From Cardiocondyla obscurior (lineage: Eukaryota; Arthropoda; Insecta; Hymenoptera; Formicidae): DNA of 64,000 nucleotides. Below are positions 47,318 through 58,400 of this stretch, piece after piece. A model generated the notes under the pieces. That model did not search any database. It was not told the origin of the DNA and worked only from the letters and a program-made list of their open reading frames with translations. The DNA lies in contig NC_091892.1 of the NCBI RefSeq assembly GCF_019399895.1, positions 62,001-126,000 on the forward strand, read 5' to 3'. How positions within the stretch are numbered: the stretch's first letter is position 1; every line of letters starts with the position of its first letter. Position numbers and translations under genes: made by a program.

Positions 47318-48155
47318 CGCGTTTGACCTCTCAGAGTGACTGGTCGAGAAAGAATGCCAGAGAGACTCCAGACCTCGTTTGATATAGGTGGTGCGATAGG
47401 AATAACCTCCCGTAATTGGTTAAGAAATAACGCGATCCGATTGGCTGTATGTTCGACTGTTCGCCGTGTCCTTTGGCTGCTTGTATAACTGCATATTGGT
47501 CGCGATAAGTGCATCTGTAATTCTTTGGTGTTCTCATTGGTTGTTTCTTTCTGTTGACCAGTTTTGGAATACTTGTTACTAAGATTAATTATTTTCTGTG
47601 ATATACCCTTCTTCTAAATGACGCGATCAATTTAATTAATATGCCAAAGTTTGTTTTGTGTAAGTTAACTACACGTGGTAGAAATTTATTATGCACAACG
47701 TACCTTCTCATTCGAGATATGATACTAGAAATTTTCTGAAATAAAATATAAGTTTTTAAGTACATTGCGGAAAATATTACGTTAAAAATAATTTTTTTTA
47801 AAAATAAAGCAAAGTTATCGAAAGTTTGCCAATAATACATAATCATTTTTATTCGAGCAGAATTCTAAAGCGGTTATACATATAAGCAGAAACATTCGAG
47901 AATGCGAAAAATTGTCTTCAATGTCAATGCGTAAAATAGAAAAAATTAAAATCACAATAAAAATAAGATTTAATGCAACGTAAAAAACAGCAATAAGTCA
48001 TAGATGTGGTAGTAACGAATGTAATAATTATTTTTGGTAAAACAAGAAAATGTACAAAGAAAAACTTTATTACATTTACAAGATCGTTATTGAATTAGAA
48101 GTACATAATAATGTTAAGAAAAGTGCGAAATATTTTAATATTTTATTCTTTAATG

Positions 48156-48557
48156 TTATATTCGAAGACTAATCTTACTTAGATTATTCGTTTTTGATTT
48201 ATTGCGTTTCTTGTTCCCGGTTTGTGTTTTTGTATGTCGGCGAGTCCATTCCGGTTTTTCTCTGCTAACACTACCGTTTTGTCCATTCACGACAAACGTT
48301 TTACTTTCAAAAACCTCACCACCGTTGGACCTGTAAAGTTGCCTCCTGGTCTTAGTAAGCTGCAACTGACGTCTCCGTTTTCGCTCGTATTCGGATCTCG
48401 CCCTCCATGTCTTGCTGACCCTGGAAATAATCCCAAGAGTTTTGCTATCCAACAATGCAAATATCATACCAGCAACTTCGACGGGCAAACGTTTAATCAT
48501 ATCCAGCATATTTTCGATGCCGTCGACGTATGTCATAATCCAGCTGAAAGCTTCCAT
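48156..48557 (-). CDS. F-box-like protein, array copy 11
   Basis: Consensus protein; the unit below it carries the A/T-run variant near 47798. Confidence 0.6.
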   Translation of the reverse strand: MEAFSWIMTYVDGIENMLDMIKRLPVEVAGMIFALLDSKTLGIISRVSKTWRARSEYERKRRRQLQLTKTRRQLYRSNGGEVFESKTFVVNGQNGSVSREKPEWTRRHTKTQTGNKKRNKSKTNNLSKISLRI

Positions 48558-49396
48558 CGCGTTTGACCTCTCAGAGTGACTGGTCGAGAAAGAATGCCAG
48601 AGAGACTCCAGACCTCGTTTGATATAGGTGGTGCGATAGGAATAACCTCCCGTAATTGGTTAAGAAATAACGCGATCCGATTGGCTGTATGTTCGACTGT
48701 TCGCCGTGTCCTTTGGCTGCTTGTATAACTGCATATTGGTCGCGATAAGTGCATCTGTAATTCTTTGGTGTTCTCATTGGTTGTTTCTTTCTGTTGACCA
48801 GTTTTGGAATACTTGTTACTAAGATTAATTATTTTCTGTGATATACCCTTCTTCTAAATGACGCGATCAATTTAATTAATATGCCAAAGTTTGTTTTGTG
48901 TAAGTTAACTACACGTGGTAGAAATTTATTATGCACAACGTACCTTCTCATTCGAGATATGATACTAGAAATTTTCTGAAATAAAATATAAGTTTTTAAG
49001 TACATTGCGGAAAATATTACGTTAAAAATAATTTTTTTTGAAAAATAAAGCAAAGTTATCGAAAGTTTGCCAATAATACATAATCATTTTTATTCGAGCA
49101 GAATTCTAAAGCGGTTATACATATAAGCAGAAACATTCGAGAATGCGAAAAATTGTCTTCAATGTCAATGCGTAAAATAGAAAAAATTAAAATCACAATA
49201 AAAATAAGATTTAATGCAACGTAAAAAACAGCAATAAGTCATAGATGTGGTAGTAACGAATGTAATAATTATTTTTGGTAAAACAAGAAAATGTACAAAG
49301 AAAAACTTTATTACATTTACAAGATCGTTATTGAATTAGAAGTACATAATAATGTTAAGAAAAGTGCGAAATATTTTAATATTTTATTCTTTAATG

Positions 49397-49798
49397 TTAT
49401 ATTCGAAGACTAATCTTACTTAGATTATTCGTTTTTGATTTATTGCGTTTCTTGTTCCCGGTTTGTGTTTTTGTATGTCGGCGAGTCCATTCCGGTTTTT
49501 CTCTGCTAACACTACCGTTTTGTCCATTCACGACAAACGTTTTACTTTCAAAAACCTCACCACCGTTGGACCTGTAAAGTTGCCTCCTGGTCTTAGTAAG
49601 CTGCAACTGACGTCTCCGTTTTCGCTCGTATTCGGATCTCGCCCTCCATGTCTTGCTGACCCTGGAAATAATCCCAAGAGTTTTGCTATCCAACAATGCA
49701 AATATCATACCAGCAACTTCGACGGGCAAACGTTTAATCATATCCAGCATATTTTCGATGCCGTCGACGTATGTCATAATCCAGCTGAAAGCTTCCAT
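49397..49798 (-). CDS. F-box-like protein, array copy 12
   Basis: Consensus protein. Confidence 0.6.
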   Translation of the reverse strand: MEAFSWIMTYVDGIENMLDMIKRLPVEVAGMIFALLDSKTLGIISRVSKTWRARSEYERKRRRQLQLTKTRRQLYRSNGGEVFESKTFVVNGQNGSVSREKPEWTRRHTKTQTGNKKRNKSKTNNLSKISLRI

Positions 49799-50637
49799 CG
49801 CGTTTGACCTCTCAGAGTGACTGGTCGAGAAAGAATGCCAGAGAGACTCCAGACCTCGTTTGATATAGGTGGTGCGATAGGAATAACCTCCCGTAATTGG
49901 TTAAGAAATAACGCGATCCGATTGGCTGTATGTTCGACTGTTCGCCGTGTCCTTTGGCTGCTTGTATAACTGCATATTGGTCGCGATAAGTGCATCTGTA
50001 ATTCTTTGGTGTTCTCATTGGTTGTTTCTTTCTGTTGACCAGTTTTGGAATACTTGTTACTAAGATTAATTATTTTCTGTGATATACCCTTCTTCTAAAT
50101 GACGCGATCAATTTAATTAATATGCCAAAGTTTGTTTTGTGTAAGTTAACTACACGTGGTAGAAATTTATTATGCACAACGTACCTTCTCATTCGAGATA
50201 TGATACTAGAAATTTTCTGAAATAAAATATAAGTTTTTAAGTACATTGCGGAAAATATTACGTTAAAAATAAATTTTTTTGAAAAATAAAGCAAAGTTAT
50301 CGAAAGTTTGCCAATAATACATAATCATTTTTATTCGAGCAGAATTCTAAAGCGGTTATACATATAAGCAGAAACATGCGAGAATGCGAAAAATTGTCTT
50401 CAATGTCAATGCGTAAAATAGAAAAAAATTAAAATCACAATAAAAATAAGATTTAATGCAACGTAAAAACAGCAATAAGTCATAGATGTGGTAGTAACGA
50501 ATGTAATAATTATTTTTGGTAAAACAAGAAAATGTACAAAGAAAAACTTTATTACATTTACAAGATCGTTATTGAATTAGAAGTACATAATAATGTTAAG
50601 AAAAGTGCGAAATATTTTAATATTTTATTCTTTAATG

Positions 50638-51039
50638 TTATATTCGAAGACTAATCTTACTTAGATTATTCGTTTTTGATTTATTGCGTTTCTTGTTCCC
50701 GGTTTGTGTTTTTGTATGTCGGCGAGTCCATTCCGGTTTTTCTCTGCTAACACTACCGTTTTGTCCATTCACGACAAACGTTTTACTTTCAAAACCCTCA
50801 CCACCGTTGGACCTGTAAAGTTGCCTCCTGGTCTTAGTAAGCTGCAACTGACGTCTCCGTTTTCGCTCGTATTCGGATCTCGCCCTCCATGTCTTGCTGA
50901 CCCTGGAAATAATCCCAAGAGTTTTGCTATCCAACAATGCAAATATCATACCAGCAACTTCGACGGGCAAACGTTTAATCATATCCAGCATATTTTCGAT
51001 GCCGTCGACGTATGTCATAATCCAGCTGAAAGCTTCCAT
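50638..51039 (-). CDS. F-box-like protein, array copy 13
   Basis: V82G type, five units away from copy 7. The neighbouring non-coding part has private changes (acatgcgag near 50375; shortened T run near 51520). Confidence 0.6.
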   Translation of the reverse strand: MEAFSWIMTYVDGIENMLDMIKRLPVEVAGMIFALLDSKTLGIISRVSKTWRARSEYERKRRRQLQLTKTRRQLYRSNGGEGFESKTFVVNGQNGSVSREKPEWTRRHTKTQTGNKKRNKSKTNNLSKISLRI

Positions 51040-51875
51040 CGCGTTTGACCTCTCAGAGTGACTGGTCGAGAAAGAATGCCAGAGAGACTCCAGACCTCGT
51101 TTGATATAGGTGGTGCGATAGGAATAACCTCCCGTAATTGGTTAAGAAATAACGCGATCCGATTGGCTGTATGTTCGACTGTTCGCCGTGTCCTTTGGCT
51201 GCTTGTATAACTGCATATTGGTCGCGATAAGTGCATCTGTAATTCTTTGGTGTTCTCATTGGTTGTTTCTTTCTGTTGACCAGTTTTGGAATACTTGTTA
51301 CTAAGATTAATTATTTTCTGTGATATACCCTTCTTCTAAATGACGCGATCAATTTAATTAATATGCCAAAGTTTGTTTTGTGTAAGTTAACTACACGTGG
51401 TAGAAATTTATTATGCACAACGTACCTTCTCATTCGAGATATGATACTAGAAATTTTCTGAAATAAAATATAAGTTTTTAAGTACATTGCGGAAAATATT
51501 ACGTTAAAAATAATTTTTTTGAAAATAAAGCAAAGTTATCGAAAGTTTGCCAATAATACATAATCATTTTTATTCGAGCAGAATTCTAAAGCGGTTATAC
51601 ATATAAGCAGAAACATTCGAGAATGCGAAAAATTGTCTTCAATGTCAATGCGTAAAATAGAAAAAATTAAAATCACAATAAAAATAAGATTTAATGCAAC
51701 GTAAAAACAGCAATAAGTCATAGATGTGGTAGTAACGAATGTAATAATTATTTTTGGTAAAACAAGAAAATGTACAAAGAAAAACTTTATTACATTTACA
51801 AGATCGTTATTGAATTAGAAGTACATAATAATGTTAAGAAAAGTGCGAAATATTTTAATATTTTATTCTTTAATG

Positions 51876-52277
51876 TTATATTCGAAGACTAATCTTACTT
51901 AGATTATTCGTTTTTGATTTATTGCGTTTCTTGTTCCCGGTTTGTGTTTTTGTATGTCGGCGAGTCCATTCCGGTTTTTCTCTGCTAACACTACCGTTTT
52001 GTCCATTCACGACAAACGTTTTACTTTCAAAAACCTCACCACCGTTGGACCTGTAAAGTTGCCTCCTGGTCTTAGTAAGCTGCAACTGACGTCTCCGTTT
52101 TCGCTCGTATTCGGATCTCGCCCTCCATGTCTTGCTGACCCTGGAAATAATCCCAAGAGTTTTGCTATCCAACAATGCAAATATCATACCAGCAACTTCG
52201 ACGGGCAAACGTTTAATCATATCCAGCATATTTTCGATGCCGTCGACGTATGTCATAATCCAGCTGAAAGCTTCCAT
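51876..52277 (-). CDS. F-box-like protein, array copy 14
   Basis: Consensus protein; the last intact copy before Gypsy-2. Confidence 0.6.
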   Translation of the reverse strand: MEAFSWIMTYVDGIENMLDMIKRLPVEVAGMIFALLDSKTLGIISRVSKTWRARSEYERKRRRQLQLTKTRRQLYRSNGGEVFESKTFVVNGQNGSVSREKPEWTRRHTKTQTGNKKRNKSKTNNLSKISLRI

Positions 52278-53548
52278 CGCGTTTGACCTCTCAGAGTGAC
52301 TGGTCGAGAAAGAATGCCAGAGAGACTCCAGACCTCGTTTGATATAGGTGGTGCGATAGGAATAACCTCCCGTAATTGGTTAAGAAATAACGCGATCCGA
52401 TTGGCTGTATGTTCGACTGTTCGCCGTGTCCTTTGGCTGCTTGTATAACTGCATATTGGTCGCGATAAGTGCATCTGTAATTCTTTGGTGTTCTCATTGG
52501 TTGTTTCTTTCTGTTGACCAGTTTTGGAATACTTGTTACTAAGATTAATTATTTTCTGTGATATACCCTTCTTCTAAATGACGCGATCAATTTAATTAAT
52601 ATGCCAAAGTTTGTTTTGTGTAAGTTAACTACACGTGGTAGAAATTTATTATGCACAACGTACCTTCTCATTCGAGATATGATACTAGAAATTTTCTGAA
52701 ATAAAATATAAGTTTTTAAGTACATTGCGGAAAATATTACGTTAAAAATAATTTTTTTTGAAAAATAAAGCAAAGTTATCGAAAGTTTGCCAATAATACA
52801 TAATCATTTTTATTCGAGCAGAATTCTAAAGCGGTTATACATATAAGCAGAAACATTCGAGAATGCGAAAAATTGTCTTCAATGTCAATGCGTAAAATAG
52901 AAAAAAATTAAAATCACAATAAAAATAAGATTTAATGCAACGTAAAAAACAGCAATAAGTCATAGATGTGGTAGTAACGAATGTAATAATTATTTTTGGT
53001 AAAACAAGAAAATGTACAAAGAAAAACTTTATTACATTTACAAGATCGTTATTGAATTAGAAGTACATAATAATGTTAAGAAAAGTGCGAAATATTTTAA
53101 TATTTTATTCTTTAATGTTATATTCGAAGACTAATCTTACTTAGATTATTCGTTTTTGATTTATTGCGTTTCTTGTTCCCGGTTTGTGTTTTTGTATGTC
53201 GGCGAGTACATTCCGGTTTTTCTCTGCTAACACTACCGTTTTGTCCATTCACGACAAACGTTTTACTTTCAAAAACCTCACCACCGTTGGACCTGTAAAG
53301 TTGCCTCCTGGTCTTAGTAAGCTGCAACTGACGTCTCCGTTTTCGCTCGTATTCGGATCTCGCCCTCCACGTCTTTGTGGCGAGGGCTTAGGCCCCGCCA
53401 CTAGACGGCAGATGCCGTCCCTGAGGGCTAACATCGACCCGAACAAGACCGAACGCGCCAAGCGAAGTTCGACGGGCGACCACCGGCCCGACGATGGCGC
53501 GCGCCGCCGAGGTAAGAGTGGGAACTCCCCCACTCTCATCTCGGCGAC

Positions 53549-53556
53549 TATATAAG
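53549..53556 (+). promoter_or_regulatory. TATA box of Gypsy-2 5' LTR
   Basis: TATATAAG; the same octamer recurs in the 3' LTR (59595-59602) and upstream of ORF3 (58533-58540). Confidence 0.7.
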
Positions 53557-53630
53557 CTGAGCTCGCGGCAGACCAAGTACCTTGTCCGTTCCGACTCCTC
53601 GTCACGAGCACCAGTCCTCCAGATCCGATA

Positions 53631-54303
53631 GGCTTCGGGCGCTCCCGAAGCCCTCCCTAGTACTCTCCGACTCGGGCGCTCCCGAGTCGTCCCCGGGCGC
53701 TCCCGGTGAGATTCTTCCGCTGCTTTGGGCGCTCCCAAGGCAGAGCAAAACTTCAGGTTTTTGGAGACCTCGGGCGCTCCCGAGGCTCCACCACCGAGGC
53801 GACCGGATACCGCCGGCGCCCCCGGCTAGGCCGGACCACCGAGATCCCCTGGACGGGCGCTCCCGTCCAGGTGGTAGGATCTACCGTACGGCATACCGCC
53901 GACGACATTGCCGCGGTCGGGCGCTCCCGACTGCCGCCGCTTCCAGGGCACCCAGTGCCACACCGAGATCCCCTGGACGGGCGCTCCCGTCCAGGCCGTA
54001 GGATCCGTCGTACGGCACGCTGCCGACGACACCGCCGCGGTCGGGCGCTCCCGACTGCCGCTCTCCGGATTATCCCGGGTAACCTTTTGGTTCTCTTGGA
54101 CGGGCGCTCCCGTCCAAGCCTAGAGCCTGCCGCACGACTAATCGTCATCGGCACCGCCGCCGTCGGGCGCTCCCGACGGCCGCCACCTCCAGGGCGCTTC
54201 GCGCCTTCACGCGATCCCCGGACGGGCGCTCCCGTCCGGCAACGGATCCGCCGCGCGACAACCAGTCGCCGGCACTGCCGCGGTCGGGCGCTCCCGACCG
54301 CTG
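53631..54303 (+). repeat. Thirteen-hairpin array with constant GGGCGCTCCC tip in the Gypsy-2 LTR
   Basis: The decamer GGGCGCTCCC (stem GGG/CCC, loop CGCT) occurs 13 times. Each time it is extended by a different complementary stem: ggcttc/gaagcc, gactc/gagtc, cctggac/gtccagg (twice), cttggac/gtccaag, gccgtc/gacggc, cccggac/gtccggg-like, gcggtc/gaccgc and others. Stem bases change in pairs, so structure rather than sequence is conserved. Spacing is 20-90 bp. The array lies downstream of the TATA box, hence in the RNA leader. The 3' LTR repeats it at 59677-60349. Confidence 0.9.
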
Positions 54304-54436
54304 CCCCTCGGGCTAGCCCGAGCAACCTCGGCCCAGACCCCGACCAACCGCTGGTCTATCGTCGTCTCGACGAACTCAGGCTCCGGCGAGCCTCAATCCG
54401 GCGACCCCCGCGGCACGGCAAAACCCTACCGTTACA

Positions 54437-54450
54437 TGGCGCCCGAACAG
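54437..54450 (+). promoter_or_regulatory. Gypsy-2 primer-binding site
   Basis: TGGCGCCCGAACAG immediately after the LTR matches the first 14 bases of the tRNA-Lys-type site used by Gypsy-1; the last four bases differ. Confidence 0.8.
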
Positions 54451-54486
54451 TAAAATTGAACACCACGACGACGACGGGCCGGCTTT

Positions 54487-55479
54487 ATGAAAACGAGGAT
54501 ATACGAAAGGACTAAGGCCGAACTTGCGGCCGAACTAAGGCGTCTCGGTCTGGAATACGACGGACCAATCGACAAGCTGAGGAACAGACTCAGAAAACAC
54601 GTGGAAAACAATCCCGGATTTCAACCAATGGCAAAGGCGGTAGACGCCCAGTCGCCACCACACATCGCAATCAACATGATAGACGATGACGACGATAACG
54701 ATAGTGCATCGATCGCGCCAGTGAACCAAGGAAAAGCAATGGACCAGATTAGAAAATGGGGCTGCCATTTTGATGGCCGAGACCCGCTCGGATTCCTAGA
54801 AAGAATCGAGGAACTCCGAAGAGCGTACGGATACGAAGAACCTCAGATGCTCCTCGGGCTGCCAGAAATGCTCCGCGGAGACGCACTCCTGTGGTACAGG
54901 AACAACCGAGACTCGTGGACAACGTGGAAAGAATTTGAGGACAACTTTCGTGCGCAATACTTACCCCGACGACTACGAACGCAAACGATGCGAGAAATTC
55001 AAAACCGGCTCCAGAAACCGCTGGAGTCGTTCCAACAATACGCAACGGCCATACAAACGCTAATGCGTCGAGCCGGAGGCATACCGAAGAAAGAACAGCT
55101 AGACTGGATCTACGAGAACCTCCTCCCCGAATACAAACTGTACATACGAGTGAAAGATGTAAAGAATCTAGCCGAATTAAGCGAGCAGGCCGCGAACTAC
55201 GAGGAGATCCGCAAACAAGTAGAACAAACGAGCCCAAAACAAAAGCCCAGTACACCAGTACCGACGGCCGCTGCGGCAACTTATAGCCGCGAAGAATGCT
55301 GCTGGCGGTGTAAACAGAGAGGGCACACTCGCCAGAACTGCCGGAGACCACCGATCAAATTTTGTTCCCAATGCGGAAAAGAGGGAGTCCTCACGCGAGA
55401 ATGCCACCCGCGCCAGGGAAACGAAAGAAGGGCCGGGGGCGACGCCGCCGCCAACCGGTCCAACACCAGCCGACAATAA
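54487..55479 (+). CDS. gag: Gypsy-2 Gag
   Basis: 330 residues. The N-terminus is SAP-like ('RTKAELAAELRRLGL' then 'IDKLRNRLRKHV'), followed by an acidic stretch with five Asp in a row near residue 61. The Gag core ('RKWGCHFDGRDPLGFLERI', 'GDALLWYRNN') spans about 80-230. The CCHC knuckle is 'CWRCKQRGHTRQNC', with a second cluster 'FCSQCGKEG...ECHP'. It uses the first ATG after the primer site. The stop at 55477-55479 lies 55 bp after the slippery heptamer. Confidence 0.92.
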   Translation: MKTRIYERTKAELAAELRRLGLEYDGPIDKLRNRLRKHVENNPGFQPMAKAVDAQSPPHIAINMIDDDDDNDSASIAPVNQGKAMDQIRKWGCHFDGRDPLGFLERIEELRRAYGYEEPQMLLGLPEMLRGDALLWYRNNRDSWTTWKEFEDNFRAQYLPRRLRTQTMREIQNRLQKPLESFQQYATAIQTLMRRAGGIPKKEQLDWIYENLLPEYKLYIRVKDVKNLAELSEQAANYEEIRKQVEQTSPKQKPSTPVPTAAAATYSREECCWRCKQRGHTRQNCRRPPIKFCSQCGKEGVLTRECHPRQGNERRAGGDAAANRSNTSRQ

Positions 55480-58400
55480 GGTTCTACCCGCGGCCACACC
55501 TGGAAGTATCAATAGGAGGACACCGGATACAGGCACTGCTGGACTCAGGATCGGAAATTTCGTGCATTAACAAGGAAACCATGCAATTGGCGGAACAATT
55601 AAATTTCGCGCCAAGAACGGACGCAAGAACAATACGTTTGGCAGATGGGGCGACCACGGACAGCCAGGGCACAATAACGCTCCCAGTACAAGTAGGGGGG
55701 CGACTCTTCTGGCACGAACTACTAGTCATGCCAACCTCAAGAAGCGCAATGCTGATCGGGGTCGACCTGTGGCGCAAACTAGGGATAACGCTACACCCGC
55801 CCCCGAGGCAAGGAGGCCAGGAGGCAGGACGAACCAAGACAAGTGCAGGATTAGCGTCACATACAGGAGAAGAAAGGGAACAACTAAACAAGTTCCTGGA
55901 AACCGAACTAGCACAATTCGAGTCCATAAGAGGACCTACCGACCTGACCACGCACGAACTTCGAATAAAACCAGGCCAGACACCGATTAAGCAAAGATAC
56001 CGACCAAGAAACCCAGCAATGCAGGAAATAATAAACCAAGAGGTAGAACGCATGGAACGAGAACACATAATAGAACCGTCGTCAGGAGCTTGGAGCTCAC
56101 CAGTTGTCCTGGTGAAGAAGAAAAATGGCCAGTACCGCTTTTGCGTCGACTTCCGCAAGGTAAACGAAATCACCGAGAAAGACGCATACCCGCTACCGCA
56201 AGTAAACGCCACGCTAGACAAACTAAGAGGAGCGCGCTACCTAACAACACTCGACCTGAAGGAAGGATACTGGCAGGTGCCCCTCACACCGAAAAGCCGC
56301 CCAATAACGGCTTTCACGGTACCGGGAAAAGGCCTGTTTCAGTTTCGGGTAATGCTGTTCGGGCTCCACTCGGCACCAGCAACATTTCAACGGCTGCTCG
56401 ATACAGTACTGGGACCGGAACTAGAGCCGCACGTCTTCGTATACCTGGACGACATAATTGTCGTGAGCCACACATTCCAGGACCACCTAGAACACCTGAG
56501 CGAAGTATTCCGGCGCCTGAGAACGGCTAAACTTCGGTTAAACCCGGAAAAGTGCCACTTCGGCCAAACGCAGTTGAAATACCTAGGCCACATAATCGAC
56601 AAAAAAGGTATCCAAACAGACCCGGAAAAGGTTAGCGCCGTAGCAAACTGGCCAGCCCCCACTACCGTATGGAAAGTCCGCCAGTTCATGGGGATGGCGT
56701 CATGGTATAGACGGTTCATCGGGAATTTCTCAACACTAGCGGCGCCACTAACACGCCTAACGAAGAAAGGAATAAAATTCTCATGGAGCGACAAGGAAGA
56801 AACGGCATTTCAGCAACTAAAAGCGGCACTAACGTCCACTCCAATCTTAGCGTGCCCAGACTTTACACGGCGATTCATACTCCAGACCGACGCAAGTAAC
56901 GATGGCCTGGGAGCAGTGCTGACACAACAGCAGGAAGATGGCGAACGCGTTATCGCCTACGCAAGTAGGACGCTGAACAAGGCGGAAAGCAACTATAGCG
57001 CAACGGAATTGGAGTGTCTAGCGGTCGTATGGGCAATACGAAAAATGCGCGGCTACTTGGAGGGCTACACATTCACGGTCATAACAGACCACCAATCGCT
57101 GAAGTGGCTACAGCATTTGGAAGAACCAACCGGAAGACTGGGACGGTGGATGTTCGAACTCCAGCAGTACGACTTCGAGGTACGATATAGAAAGGGAAGC
57201 TCGAACCAGGTGGCAGACGCGCTATCCCGCCAGCCAAACATATGCACAACCGAACGGACGAGTACATGCAAGTGGTATAACCGAATCCTGACAGGAGTCC
57301 GCGCCACACCAGAAGCGTTCCCGGATTACGAGGAACGAAACGGACGACTATACCGCCATATCCTCCACGATGTCGACTTCCGAGAGGTCGACCCATCCGA
57401 GCAATGGAAACTGTGCATACCGCGGCCTGAAAGAGCGATACTCCTAGCCCGACACCACGCCGAACCAATGGCAGGTCACCTCGGGGTCGCAAAAACAATC
57501 GCACGAATGGCCAGACTGTTCTACTGGCCAGGAATGTTCCAAGACATCACCCGTTACGTCCGCCAATGCGAAAACTGCCTGGCACACAAGGCTACATCTA
57601 CCCGCCCAGCCGGTAAGCTCCACACCGAACCAGTCAGCGCGCCGTGGCAGCAAGTTACCATGGACCTAATCGGCCCACTACCACGATCAAAGAACGGTCA
57701 CGTGTGGCTACTGGTCATGCAGGACCGATTCTCAAAGTGGGTAGAACTACAGCCCCTCCGACGAGCCACCGCACCGGCGGTAACAAAAGCAGTGGTCGAA
57801 AGAATCCTGTTCCGCCACGGATGCCCCGACCAGATCATCTCGGATAACGGAACCCAGCTACGCTCGAAACAACTGGAAGAGCTACTACAAGCATGGAGTA
57901 TCAATCACCGAACAACGCCGGTATACACACCGCAATGTAACCCCGTGGAACGAACAAACCGATCAATAAAAACGATGATCTCGCAATATACCGGCCGCAA
58001 CCACCGAAACTGGGACGAACACTTGCACCCGCTACAATTCGCGTACAACACAGCCCGACATGAGGCCACGGGATACACACCGGCATATTTAAATCACGGC
58101 AGGGAACTCGCGTTACCGCACCCGGACGACCGAAGACACGCCACGCCTAAAACACCGCACGAGACGCAAAGACGCCTCAACGACGCGCACGAAGTAGTAC
58201 GCATCAACATGGCGCGCGCATTCCAACACCAGGAATCCCACTACAACCTAAGACGACGGGAATGGCGACCAAAAATAGGCGATATCGTGTGGAAACGCGA
58301 ACACACGTTGTCGAATAAAAGTGCGGGAATTAACGCCAAACTCGCAGCTCGATACACCGGACCAATGACGGTCAAGAAAATCCATTCACCGGTGATAGTG

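Larger units (their letters stand above)
53376..54436 (+). repeat. Gypsy-2 5' LTR
   Basis: 1061 bp. TATATAAG at 53549-53556 implies a start near 53580. The downstream half is dominated by hairpins with a GGGCGCTCCC core. No AATAAA was found in this LTR. Confidence 0.95.

Noticed and set aside
53706..54515. Frames of up to 300 codons within the Gypsy-2 LTRs, and similar ones in Gypsy-1 LTRs
   Set aside because: GC-rich hairpin repeats (GRSRP-type peptides) keep frames open; LTRs of this class are not expected to code.
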